Below are positions 16,468 through 26,200 of a DNA stretch of 64,000 nucleotides, piece after piece. The stretch spans positions 930,001 to 994,000 of the forward strand of contig CAXXHM010000001.1 in NCBI GenBank assembly GCA_963664655.2, in the 5' to 3' direction. The notes beneath the pieces were generated by a model. It was not told the DNA's origin. It ran no database searches and was given only the letters and a program-made list of their open reading frames with translations. Source of the stretch: Desulfospira sp963664655. GTDB taxonomy: Bacteria > Desulfobacterota > Desulfobacteria > Desulfobacterales > Desulfobacteraceae. Position numbers and translations under genes: made by a program. How positions within the stretch are numbered: the stretch's first letter is position 1; every line of letters starts with the position of its first letter.

Positions 16468-17610
16468 TTACTCTCCTTTTAGCTGGGCCAGCTTCTTTTT
16501 TTTGGCCGCAAGGTCCTGTTCGTGGCTATAGATATATGTTGAATCTTTTTTAGAAGACCAAAAATTATAAAACGCCTCTGCCCGGCCGCTGTCAATATCA
16601 TCTTCCAATTTCCGAATCTGGTATTCAAGCCTTGCGATTTCTGATGCGGTGGCGTCGGTTTCCGCTGTCCGGGTTGTCTGGGGCTGGGTCTCAGCGGGTA
16701 GGACATTGTCTTCATCCGGGCTGCCTGCAGATGATGAACCGTCTGAATCTTTTGAGTCCGAATCTGTCGAATCTGAGCTGGATGAATTATTGGAAATAGA
16801 AGACACCAGACCGGTATCTGAACTATCCGTACTATCATCTGACGTGCTTGCGGCACTGGTCTGTGTCGAAGACTTTTTATCAACTGCTTTAAGTGCGGAA
16901 CCCGTTCCTGTGGAATCTGTGCCGGTCCGGGCACGGCTTTTTCCGGGAAGATACCGGGAAGATCTGCCGGACGAATCCCGGTCCAGATGGCCTGGTTCAC
17001 GGTTATCACTGGAATTTGAATTTTTGTCAGCCGCCCAGGGGGCTGGCCGGCCCCCGTTGGCCTTGTTAATGGGGGGTAACTCCATCCCGGGAGGGACAGC
17101 TGAGGCAAATCGCTGACGGTTTTTTCCGGGTTTTGACCGGTCCTTTCGATCGGGCAGGCCCGCTGAACCGCCCGGGGCCGGCCCCTTTTTGCCGGCCTTT
17201 TCAGGAGGCAGCCAATTATGTTTTATGGTTTTGCCTGTCGGGCCTGTGCCAACCGGGCTGAATGCATCGGCATCCGTGTAGGCGAAGCATCTGGCCGATT
17301 CAACATAATCATGGCTGTAAACCACGGCGTAATTATACCCTTTGAGCAATTTTTCCAGGACCGCTTCAAGGGGAACCCGGTCAAATGACAGGTCTTTTGA
17401 ATAGTCGATAAAGGTTTCGGCAATATAAATGTCAACATTGGCCTGACCGGCCAGGCCTGTCAGAACCGAGGCCACCGAGGCCTGCCCCTGATGGATACTC
17501 ACAAGTCCCTGGTCACAGCTTATATTCAAAGGCCGGGCCAAAACCGGAACATCCGCCGGCCAGACAAGCAGGACAGCGGCAAACCATAAAATTTTGAACC
17601 CATCCTTCAT
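16468..17610 (-). CDS. Exported STN-like protein with Ser/Asp-rich linker
   Basis: A 380-residue protein with a signal peptide (F-A-A-V-L-L-V-W-P-A-D-V). The N-terminal fold resembles a secretin/TonB short domain (Q-A-S-V-A-S-V-L-T-G-L-A-G-Q-A-N-V-D-I-Y, then V-P-L-E-A-V-L-E-K-L-L-K-G-Y), about residues 28-110. A long disordered region is dominated by Ser, Asp, Thr and Lys (about 120-310), and a charged coiled coil closes the protein. STN domains usually sit on secretins or TonB receptors; here it stands alone, so it may be an assembly or signalling adaptor. Function not known. Confidence 0.65.
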   Translation of the reverse strand: MKDGFKILWFAAVLLVWPADVPVLARPLNISCDQGLVSIHQGQASVASVLTGLAGQANVDIYIAETFIDYSKDLSFDRVPLEAVLEKLLKGYNYAVVYSHDYVESARCFAYTDADAFSPVGTGPTGKTIKHNWLPPEKAGKKGPAPGGSAGLPDRKDRSKPGKNRQRFASAVPPGMELPPINKANGGRPAPWAADKNSNSSDNREPGHLDRDSSGRSSRYLPGKSRARTGTDSTGTGSALKAVDKKSSTQTSAASTSDDSTDSSDTGLVSSISNNSSSSDSTDSDSKDSDGSSSAGSPDEDNVLPAETQPQTTRTAETDATASEIARLEYQIRKLEDDIDSGRAEAFYNFWSSKKDSTYIYSHEQDLAAKKKKLAQLKGE

Positions 17611-17801
17611 TGCGTCATCGTTTGTTTCTCAGGGGTTGCCCGTAAAACCGCTTCCATTGCTTAACCACAGCTGCCTTACGGTCTGTTTATCCTACATGAA
17701 GAACAAGGACGTTACAACACTCTTTTCGGGCAGGGCAGCAGGCTGTGGGGGCGGGAGGCCGGCGTCCGGAAACGGGGGACCGGATTTGCGATTCCTCAAG
17801 G
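17611..17801. other. Short spacer
   Basis: About 190 bases without a gene, upstream of the STN-like protein and downstream of the phospholipase gene. No terminator was recognised. Confidence 0.4.
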
Positions 17802-18794
17802 TTATTTTTCTTGCTCTTGCGCTTGCCCTTCATCCTGCTTCTGCGCCAAGCCCTCTCCGTGAAGTAGCTGTTCGGCCCCTGAAGGCACGGGCAGGTGTTT
17901 AATCTTTTTGGCGACCCTGAACCGGGCCGGTGAAACCGGGGGATTTTTCAGCAGGTTCCGCCAGCTGTTCACCCGGGTGGCCAGGGCGATGTTTTCACTT
18001 CCAATGGGATCAAAATCAAGGGCCAGGGCCTGTTCAGGGGCTTGCAGCAGATCAATGACCAGGCCATAGGAATAATTAAGTTGTGCGCCCAGATACTCCC
18101 GGTGATATGCGGGAACAATCTTTCTTGAAAATTCCAGGGACCGGGTAAAAGATTGATATTCCAGAAGTTCAATAGTCCTGTGGAACAGCTTTTTTTTAAA
18201 CAAAAACACTGGTTTTCCGGCTTTCATCTGCCTGCGCAGGGACCTGTCAGCTTCCTTGTTGGCCTGGCAGAAAAGGCCTGCGGCCTGGTTCGCCGGCCGG
18301 TTGACCTGGCTGTCAGCCAGCATTTCAATGTAGACGTGGCCCAGGCGCCCTGCCCTCAGCGACTGGCCCATCAGATTGGGAACATAATAGTTATGGGCGG
18401 TAATATCGGCGGCCAGATGAGACAGATAGCCCAGGGCGTAAGTTTTAAGATACGGGTTGTCTGCGGCGTCATGCAAAAGGGCCAGACCGGTTTTCCAGTT
18501 GTGGCTGTGCAGCGGCTTGGCCCGGCTTCCCTTGCCGATGAAGATGTCCGCACTCAGGCATCCGTATAAAAAGACGGCCGGATCGGATAGAAGAAGCCGG
18601 GCAACCGCCAGGGGAAACAGCTGAAGGTTGTTCAGCACGGCATTGCCGATGGCCATATGAACCCCCGGACCCCATGCCAGGCAAACCGGGGCAAGGCCCA
18701 AAACGGCGGTGAGGGTGTAAACCAAAATCAGGGTTGCTTTTTTCATGGTTTGTATCGTTTGTTCTTTAACGGCGGCAGAAACCTTTTTTTTCAA
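17802..18794 (-). CDS. Zinc-dependent phospholipase C-family protein
   Basis: A 330-residue protein with a hydrophobic N-terminus (signal peptide, cleavage likely near A-W-G). The mature start W-G-P-G-V-H is the classic N-terminal zinc-binding Trp of the Zn_dep_PLPC family. Further conserved parts are L-S-A-D-I-F-I-G, H-S-H-N-W and L-G-Y-L-S-H-L-A-A-D-I-T-A-H, which supply His/Asp metal ligands. The C-terminus is Q/E/K-rich. It overlaps cls by 4 nt, so phospholipid cleavage and cardiolipin synthesis genes are coupled. Confidence 0.85.
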   Translation of the reverse strand: MKKKVSAAVKEQTIQTMKKATLILVYTLTAVLGLAPVCLAWGPGVHMAIGNAVLNNLQLFPLAVARLLLSDPAVFLYGCLSADIFIGKGSRAKPLHSHNWKTGLALLHDAADNPYLKTYALGYLSHLAADITAHNYYVPNLMGQSLRAGRLGHVYIEMLADSQVNRPANQAAGLFCQANKEADRSLRRQMKAGKPVFLFKKKLFHRTIELLEYQSFTRSLEFSRKIVPAYHREYLGAQLNYSYGLVIDLLQAPEQALALDFDPIGSENIALATRVNSWRNLLKNPPVSPARFRVAKKIKHLPVPSGAEQLLHGEGLAQKQDEGQAQEQEK

Positions 18795-20257
18795 AGCAGC
18801 GGCGCAACCAGGCGGGCAATCCCTTCCGCCGTATCCCGGGCGACCCCCACAGGCTGGGCACCTTCAGCACTTTGGTCCATAAGGCCCTGCACCCAGTTGC
18901 TCACCGAAATCACATCCGGTTCAGAGTAGGCGAGCATCACGATTTCGTAATTGAGAAAGAGGCTGCGCATGTCCATATTGGCCGATCCCACAACGGCCAG
19001 CCTGTCATCGGAAACAATCACCTTGGCATGGACCATGTGCGGATATTTCATAATCCTGCCCCCGCATTGTTCCAGCTCGCGCAGATGGGTCCCCCGGGCA
19101 AGGTCGGCCAGCAGATGGTTGGACCGCAACGGCACCACCACCCGAACGTCAACCCCGCGCAGGGCTGCAAGGCGCAGGGCCTGGGCCAGTGCTTCATCCG
19201 GGACATAGTAGGGGGTGACAATCCAGAATCTTTTGTGTGAAGTAAAGGCCGCGGTCAGCAGGGCATCATAAACGGGATCTCCGGGAACATCCGGTCCTGA
19301 AGGGACCACCTGCATAATCCCCTGGCCGCTTTCTGCCGGTTGATCAAGGCCTTTGGGGATGATGTTGACTTTTTCGCCGCAGGCAAATCGCCAGTCTGAC
19401 TGAAACACCTCAAGATAATGGCGCACCGCAGGTCCGGTCAGGACAAAGGAAAGATCCGTCCAGCGCTCTGTGCAGGGATGGGGCCCGATATATTCCTTGG
19501 CAATGTTGGTTCCGCCGGCCAGCACCACTTTCTGGTCGGCTATAGCTATTTTACGGTGGTTTCTGAGGTTGGCTTTTCCGTGGAAAGGGGCCCGGAACAG
19601 CGGCATGAAATACCCCACTTTTCCCCCGTTGTTCAGCAGAGGGGAAAGAAACCGGCGGGTGGTGAACATGGAACCGACATCATCTAGAAGAAGACGAATA
19701 CTGACGCCGGCCCCTGCCTTTCGGGAAAGCCGCTCCACAATGTCCCGGCCCACCTCGTCGCGGGAAAGAATAAACGTGGTGATCAGGATCTGGTGCTCGG
19801 CGGTTTCAATCAGCCGGACCAGTTCGTTGTACACATCCATTCCGGTGGGGCAAAGCAAAACCCTGTTCCCGCCGGTGGCCCCGGGGATGCCGTAACCGCG
19901 CAGCAACACATCAATGGGGTCGGCCTGTCCGGCCGGCACGGTTTCCTGGATCTTTAAATGAATGTTTTTTTTGGTGCCCGCGTCCCGTTTGAGTTTACGG
20001 CCTCCAAGAAAAAGATACAGGGGCACGCCCAGGTAAGGGGCAAATAAAATGGCCATGAGCCAGGCAAACGCCGCCGAAGACGTCCGCTGCCGGCGCAGCA
20101 CGGACAGCACCAGCGCCGCAGCCAGAATAAACCCTGCGACAACGGCCAGATGGCCAATTAAAAGATTCCATTTTAAAAGCATTCCAAGCCCCCGGTGTTT
20201 CCCGCAAACAAAACTTTGCAGAATATATCCCAACAGCAACATAAATACCAGACTCAA
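18791..20257 (-). CDS. cls: Cardiolipin synthase
   Basis: A 488-residue phospholipase D-superfamily enzyme with two N-terminal membrane helices and two HKD motifs, H-R-K-I-A-I-A-D in the first half and H-A-K-V-I-V-S-D-D in the second, the latter followed by G-S-A-N-M-D-M-R-S. It condenses phosphatidylglycerol (or PG with PE) to cardiolipin at the inner membrane. The start may be ATG 20182 (M-L-L-K-W-N-L-L), which gives a normal first helix; the extra 25 residues look less typical. It is coupled to the phospholipase C gene. Confidence 0.93.
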   Translation of the reverse strand: MSLVFMLLLGYILQSFVCGKHRGLGMLLKWNLLIGHLAVVAGFILAAALVLSVLRRQRTSSAAFAWLMAILFAPYLGVPLYLFLGGRKLKRDAGTKKNIHLKIQETVPAGQADPIDVLLRGYGIPGATGGNRVLLCPTGMDVYNELVRLIETAEHQILITTFILSRDEVGRDIVERLSRKAGAGVSIRLLLDDVGSMFTTRRFLSPLLNNGGKVGYFMPLFRAPFHGKANLRNHRKIAIADQKVVLAGGTNIAKEYIGPHPCTERWTDLSFVLTGPAVRHYLEVFQSDWRFACGEKVNIIPKGLDQPAESGQGIMQVVPSGPDVPGDPVYDALLTAAFTSHKRFWIVTPYYVPDEALAQALRLAALRGVDVRVVVPLRSNHLLADLARGTHLRELEQCGGRIMKYPHMVHAKVIVSDDRLAVVGSANMDMRSLFLNYEIVMLAYSEPDVISVSNWVQGLMDQSAEGAQPVGVARDTAEGIARLVAPLL

Positions 20258-20285
20258 AGCAGGCAGACCCAGGGTAACCGCATTT

Positions 20286-20380
20286 TACATCACGGCCACT
20301 GCCGCCTTGGTTATCCAACCAAGAGCCGCCCACAACAAATATTGAAAGTCTTTTCGGCTTGTTAGCGAGACTTTCATATA
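20286..20380 (+). repeat. Family-A three-hairpin repeat, copy 3
   Basis: CCTTGGTTATCCAACCAAGA, GCCGCCCACAACAAATATTG and AAAGTCTTTTCGGCTTGTTA lead to GCGAGACTTTCATATAAAAC. The first hairpin is degenerate (CACGGCCACTGCCGCC). It lies between the C25 peptidase end and the cls start. Confidence 0.85.
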
Positions 20381-20439
20381 AAACGATATCCCAATATCAA
20401 GCCGGATTATAAATGCGGTGAGCCGGGAACCTTATATTT

Positions 20440-22719
20440 TCATGGGACAGCCCCGTCCCATTGAACATACCGGTATCCGGGGGCGTAAAAAGACAGGGTT
20501 ACCTCCCCTGGCTGGATCCTCGCGCTTTGCCGTCCTAAGTCATCCAGGGATATGTCATGGCTTAACCGGTCCGGGGCAAATGAATGAAAATGAAACACAT
20601 CAGCCGCTGACGGGTCTTTATAGCTGAGGGTAATCACGCTGTCTTCGGGCAGGGCTGACAGCGTAACGGTAAACCCGTCCTGTTTTTGAATGACGTCCAT
20701 CCGGAGGGTTTTGGGACAGGCCTTCCAGATTTCCAGAGAGGGGTCTCCAAGAACATGGTATACGGCAAAATGGCGCTGTATATTGATGCCGTCCCCCCAG
20801 TACCAGACCGGCAGGTATGCCTTGGCGTAATTGAGGATATCGCCGATCCGGTTATACCGGCCGGTGCGGGGAGGCGCCGGGGCGGCGTTATGTTCCGTGT
20901 AAACCGGCAATATCCCGGGCCACAGGGCATCGAACAGGGCTTTCATCATCACGTCGCTGTACCAGGCCCCGGCCTTACGGGTGGACGCAATCAGGGCCGG
21001 GACCCGGCCGGCACGGATCAGTGCCTCGCTGAACGCCCCCCGGGGATTGGCGCTGTCAAAACATCCGGAAAGGCAGTTCAGGCTGAATACCACCGACGGT
21101 TCCTTGATGGTCCGGGTTCCCCGGGCCCTGGCTTCCTGATCCATGCCAATGATATCCTGATTGGTGAACCGGGGGATCTCCCATCCGTTGATATTGCCGT
21201 GCCCCCGGTGGGCCATGATCAGGCGGCCCTGCTTAAATGCGTTGATGACGTTTGTTCTGGCCTGGTCCTCTGCCTGGAATTCAACGGTACGGTGGTTGGC
21301 GCGGTCCGCCTGAGCAATGGGCCGGCCGTTGCAAAAACAGGTTGTCCGGGGATCCTCTTTGACAAAAATCTCCTCGGGTTCCACATTAAATTGTCCCAAA
21401 TGATCGTCAATGGATATCAGGGTTTTGACATAGTTGGTCACCGACCGTTGGGGATCCACCGCATCAACCCCTTTTTCCAGTTCCCCGGCACAGGTGATCT
21501 TCTGATAATAGCCGGGATCCAGCGGCGGGTGTTGCTCATATTCAATGATCTGGCGGATGACGGCCATGCCGGCACCATGGCCGTCATGGTCTGCTTCCAA
21601 AGGGATTCTGCCCACACTTACCCAGGGAAACACCAGCCCTGTTGCGGTTTCGTCTTCCCGGGTGGAATAATAATAATCGGTGAGTATGGTTTCGCCGGAA
21701 AGCCGGTCATAGGCAGGATCCGGGAAAGTTTTCGGCTTGATATACCCCGTGTCCCCCAGCAGCAGCAGGTACCGAAGCCTTGCCCCTGGTATCTCCCGGC
21801 ATGTTTTGATGTACGCCCTGAGCCGGTCCGGATCATCGGCCATGTTGCCGGCGGCCTTGACGGCCGTGGCCAGGCCTTTCTGATTTTTCCATGTGGCCAG
21901 TGTGAGGGCCTCCTGCTCAAAGGTTTCATGGTAAATAATGAGCAGTTCCGCCGCCTTGACATCAGCGGGTTCTTTTGGCGTTAACGTGAACCGGTCCCCG
22001 GGGCCTGAACCGTGGGCCAAAGCCCCGGGCAATTCTACCGGCGGATATCCGGGGTTGACCAGCAGGTTGTTGAAAAGGCCGTCAAGGGGCGGCAATGGGG
22101 CGGCCGTATCCGAAGGGGCCGCTGTCAGCGGCATTTCAACCTCAAGTTCGGCACAAAAGGTTAACTTGTCTTTTTGGGGGGTATACTGAAAAGGCGTGAC
22201 ATGAATAAGAATCACATGCTGCCCCTGGATTTCAAAAGAGCCTTCGGCCATGACCCGGTGTACCGGGAAATGGTCATCATCGCCAAACCCGGCATATCCC
22301 TGATCGTAATCATGGGCCTGGCCGGCGTCCACTGTCCAGTTGTCCTGGGAGGTCATTACCCAGGCATCTGCCGGCAGGCCTTTTTCCATGATCGCCACAT
22401 CAACGATAGGGGTCTCTGTTATGTCGTCAGGCAGGGGCACCCGGCAGGGTCCCGGCACACGGATATACCGGCCAAAGGACGGGATCAGCGGCTGTTTGTT
22501 CTTGCTGATATACCCGCATCCGGGAATACCGAGCTGAATCACATCTTTGGCCCTCTGGTTCTTAAACTGGACAGAGACATGGGAGGTCTGGTAGCCCGAA
22601 AACGCCACCGTAAATTTCAGGATCACCCCTCCGGCATGACGGTCTATTATCTTGACCTGCTTGACAACAGGCCTTAAATCATTTTCATTTCCCCCGAAAG
22701 AGACCGTTCTTACATCCAT
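20440..22719 (-). CDS. Gingipain-type (C25) cysteine peptidase without signal peptide
   Basis: A 759-residue protein. Residues about 1-240 are a beta-rich pro-domain; the C25 catalytic domain runs from about 255 to 690. The catalytic pair should be His507 in A-H-R-G-H-G-N and Cys549 in S-L-N-C-L-S-G-C-F-D, followed by the family signature F-S-E-A-L-I-R-A-G and P-A-L-I-A-S-T. Gingipains are exported; this protein starts M-D-V-R-T-V-S-F-G-G and has no signal peptide or type IX sorting domain, so it may act in the cytosol or leave by another route. The next gene upstream is an unknown 130-residue protein. Confidence 0.85.
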   Translation of the reverse strand: MDVRTVSFGGNENDLRPVVKQVKIIDRHAGGVILKFTVAFSGYQTSHVSVQFKNQRAKDVIQLGIPGCGYISKNKQPLIPSFGRYIRVPGPCRVPLPDDITETPIVDVAIMEKGLPADAWVMTSQDNWTVDAGQAHDYDQGYAGFGDDDHFPVHRVMAEGSFEIQGQHVILIHVTPFQYTPQKDKLTFCAELEVEMPLTAAPSDTAAPLPPLDGLFNNLLVNPGYPPVELPGALAHGSGPGDRFTLTPKEPADVKAAELLIIYHETFEQEALTLATWKNQKGLATAVKAAGNMADDPDRLRAYIKTCREIPGARLRYLLLLGDTGYIKPKTFPDPAYDRLSGETILTDYYYSTREDETATGLVFPWVSVGRIPLEADHDGHGAGMAVIRQIIEYEQHPPLDPGYYQKITCAGELEKGVDAVDPQRSVTNYVKTLISIDDHLGQFNVEPEEIFVKEDPRTTCFCNGRPIAQADRANHRTVEFQAEDQARTNVINAFKQGRLIMAHRGHGNINGWEIPRFTNQDIIGMDQEARARGTRTIKEPSVVFSLNCLSGCFDSANPRGAFSEALIRAGRVPALIASTRKAGAWYSDVMMKALFDALWPGILPVYTEHNAAPAPPRTGRYNRIGDILNYAKAYLPVWYWGDGINIQRHFAVYHVLGDPSLEIWKACPKTLRMDVIQKQDGFTVTLSALPEDSVITLSYKDPSAADVFHFHSFAPDRLSHDISLDDLGRQSARIQPGEVTLSFYAPGYRYVQWDGAVP

Positions 22720-22766
22720 GTTGTCCTCCGGTTGCCATTAAAACACTGTGTTCCGACAAGCATAGG

Positions 22767-23159
22767 TTACCACTTCACACAAACCCTTCTGCCGCCGATC
22801 CGGAAACAAAAATTGTCCAGGGGAATGGCCGGGGGCAGAATTTCACCGACATCACATTCCAGGTTTGGCACAATATCACCGTTGGTGTCCTTAACCTCCA
22901 CTGTCCAGCCGTCCTGGATTGAGAAATGAATTTTCCTTTTTGAGTTGATGGGGCTGAGGGCCTTGCCGTTGACCGTCACCAGGGGGAAATAAAAGTCGTC
23001 GTCCCGGGCCAGTTCATTGCACTCAAACTGCTTTGAAATCCACGACGTGACCATCTCGAAATCAATTTCAACGCCGTTTTGGTCTTTAATGGCAATGTCA
23101 TAATCCTGGTTGGGATCGATCCCGATGCTTACCACGCGGCCGATGTAATCCATAGACAT
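22767..23159 (-). CDS. Unknown 130-residue protein beside the C25 peptidase
   Basis: No family recognised. It is acidic, without signal peptide or membrane segment, with D-Y-D-I-A-I-K-D-Q-N-G, two late cysteines and a C-terminal R-I-G-G-R-R-V-C-V-K-W. AGGAG precedes the ATG. It lies 47 nt upstream of the C25 peptidase start on the same strand, so the two are very probably co-transcribed; an inhibitor, chaperone or substrate role is possible but not shown. Confidence 0.7.
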   Translation of the reverse strand: MSMDYIGRVVSIGIDPNQDYDIAIKDQNGVEIDFEMVTSWISKQFECNELARDDDFYFPLVTVNGKALSPINSKRKIHFSIQDGWTVEVKDTNGDIVPNLECDVGEILPPAIPLDNFCFRIGGRRVCVKW

Positions 23160-23185
23160 AAATTTTCTCCTCTAATTAATGGGTT

Positions 23186-23210
23186 GTGTTTGGGCCAAAA
23201 GTCCAAACAC
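23186..23210. repeat. Short palindrome with family-B end sequence
   Basis: GTGTTTGG (23186-23193) and CCAAACAC (23203-23210) are perfect complements around a 9-nt loop; TTTTCGTTCACACAC follows at 23213. It looks like a collapsed family-B element between the barrel gene and the 130-residue gene. Confidence 0.5.
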
Positions 23211-23277
23211 GGGTTTTCGTTCACACACGATACAACATCACTGAAGGCCGGATATTGCCGTCCTAACAGCCTTCAGC

Positions 23278-26200
23278 CTAAAAATGCCATGAGACGCTGA
23301 CAAACACCTGACGTTCCGGATTGATCCTCGGGTTAAAGGGATCGGTGTCCTGGAATTCAAATGTTTTGTCAAAAATATTGGTCCCGACAATGGAGACACT
23401 GCCCCCGGCATCCTGAAACCGCCACCCGATCTGGGCATCCACCACCCAAAACTGATCCGAAATTTCGTTGCCGGTTGCCCCCCGGTAATCCTGATGAAAA
23501 TAGGAGGCCTTTAAACGGGCCAGAAACCCTGATGGATGGAAAAACCCAAGCCCCAGAGGGATGCGGTGGGTTTTGATATTGAGATAGGCTTCGGGGTCCG
23601 GGACATCGTCATCGGATTTCTGCCGTTCAAAAAAATACTCGGCACTCACCGCGGCGGTTTTTCCTAAGGTTTTAAACACATAGCACCGGTATACGGTTTC
23701 TTCCCATTGATACCGGATCACATCGCCAAAGTTGAATTCATCAAACCACAGGTATAGGGGGGTGTCGTTTTCCCGGTGTAAAATTTCCATGCCGGCATAC
23801 AGACGGCGGGAAAACCGGTGGTCCACCGCCATGCCGTAGAGCTCAGACACGGTGCCGGTATTGTCACTGTAAAACTGGTTAAACCCGGCCACCTGGGTGG
23901 GTTCTATGGTCTGGCCCGAAACAAGGGACCGGACCACGGTTCTCACCATGGCCCCGCGAACGGTGGTCCGGTCACCGGGGGTCCAGGTCAGGCCGATTTT
24001 GGGGTTCAGTTTATCCTCATCAGCCTCTCGGCTGTCTATTGAATCCAGGCTCAGCCCCAGGTGCCAGACCATATTGTCGGGATACCGGCAGGACAGATAC
24101 GCATACCCGTTGACATGCTCTGTTGTTGAGTCAGATGTTTCCAGGTCACTTGACCGTACGAGCTCTCCAAATACCTCATGGGTGACCAGGGTATCCACAC
24201 GGCTTTTCTCATCTGAATGAAGATCATAATAACCGATCCCGGAAATAAGGCTTATCCTGTCCTTCTGGAACCGGTGCTGGATTTCGGCCAGAACGCTGTC
24301 TTCGTCCAATGAAACGTCACTGTCTATTTGGGTGTCAATGCCAAAATTAAACGCATCCAGCTGGGTCTGGGAGGCGCTGAAGGTGTTGGTATAGTCTGCC
24401 CGGTTAAAAATTACCGATCCCAAGACCCGGGATTCCCGGCTTAACTCATGGGAGACCCCGAGCCGGGCCAGACGCGTTGTCTCATACTGCCTTAACGTGT
24501 CGTCAATGGGGGAGGGTTCTATCCGCTGCGCCAGAAACCCAAAGGCCCGGTCATCATACCGGCACTCTAACTGGACGCTTGTCTCCGGGGTCAGGGCCAT
24601 ATGGAAAAATGCGTTGGCCATGTCTTTTTCAAGATCGTTGTTATCCTTGAACCCGTCGGTGGCATAATGATACTGGCCAAGGCTGTAGGCCACATGGTCC
24701 CACAATCCGTAATGAACCATTTCCTCGCCCCGGGTGTTGTTGCTGCCGGCCACCCCGTTGACCTGAAAATCCAGCCGGTTTCGTTCAAACAAAGATGTGT
24801 ATTCGTTCAAGGAGGACTTGCTGGGCCATGTCCCGTCAAGGATGCCGGCGGATGTCGCGTCTGCCAGCTGGGGCTGGACAGGATTGGCCGTAACCGGCGA
24901 CAGCAGCTGGGATTGAAGCAGCTCGCTGACCCGGGCAATTTCATGGCGGGGCAGGACATCATAGGCATCGGCCAGAAACCGATGGGCTGAATAATTGTCC
25001 GGGTCACCGGAAAGGGATTTATACCCCTCCAGCAGGGCCAGCTGACCGAATCCCATTACATCATAGATCCGGGCAAGGCCGGCGCTGCGGGAGGCCAGGT
25101 CCTGATCCAGCAGAAACCTGGACCGGTAAACGGCCCGGTTGTCGTTGAGTTCAATGGATTTCTGGAGATCTTCCAATGCCTCTACCGGCCGGTTGTCTGC
25201 CTGTTTATGCAAGGCACTGTACAACCAGGGGGTGGGGTCATTGGGATCCAGTTTTTTGGCGGCGTTGAATTGTTTTTCGGCCGGCTTGTCCTGATGTTCT
25301 TCATCAAAGGCCTTTCCTAAATAGCTGCGTACCAGGGCGTTATTGGGATCAAGCCCCAAGGCGGTTTCCATCTGCTGGCGGCCTTTGGCCGGCTGGCCGC
25401 GGCGGATCATGGCAAGTCCGAGCCCCAGGCGGGGCAAGGGATCGGTCTGGTCCAGACGGATGGCCGTTTCAAACGCGGCCATGGCCTGCTGGATTTTGGC
25501 CCCGGTAAGGCGGGTATACCCGAGAACTGTCTGGGTCCGGCTGATGTCAGGATTTAAGGCCACGGCTTTCCGGGCTGAGATCCCGGCCGGTTCAATGTCG
25601 CCAGACGCCAGTTGAAGCTGGGCTAAACGGGCCCATAAAAGGGCGTTTTCCGGGTCCAGGGCCACGGCTTTTTCCTGGGATTCCAGGGCACCTTTCAGGT
25701 CAAAAACCGCCTGCCGGGCATAGGCCTGCGCCGACCAGGCAGCGGCCAGACCCGGATCATGGGACACCGCGTTCTCTGAAAGCGTTATGGCGGTCTTTTT
25801 CCGGTTTTGTGCCGTGGCGATAATGGACAACAGGGACAAGGCCAGGGCCGGGGCACTTGGCCTTAGCCGTTCAATATCGGCCCTGGCCTTTTCCACACGG
25901 CCGGCAAACAGGAACAGTTCGGCCCGGCAGGCATAAAAAAGGGATGAGCGCTGATTTACAGGAATCCGTTCAAGAACCTCAACGGCCTCAACCAGCCTTC
26001 CGTCCCGGCGAAAGGCCATGGCCTGCTGAATGATTTCCCGGGCAGGCGGCAAAAATTCGCCAAGGCGAACGTCGGACAGCGGCGGATAGTAAAGCGCCCA
26101 TTGAACCGCATCCTTTGGCCTGACCGTGATCAGCCCTGCCGGAGCCTTTCCTTCCAGGGCCCGGGCAGACTGGCCCGGCTCAAGAACCAGCCGACCCTGT

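Noticed and set aside
20686..21984. 432-codon open frame on the plus strand
   Set aside because: It lies entirely opposite the C25 peptidase gene; its composition is that of an antisense shadow of GC-rich coding sequence, and it shows no domain.
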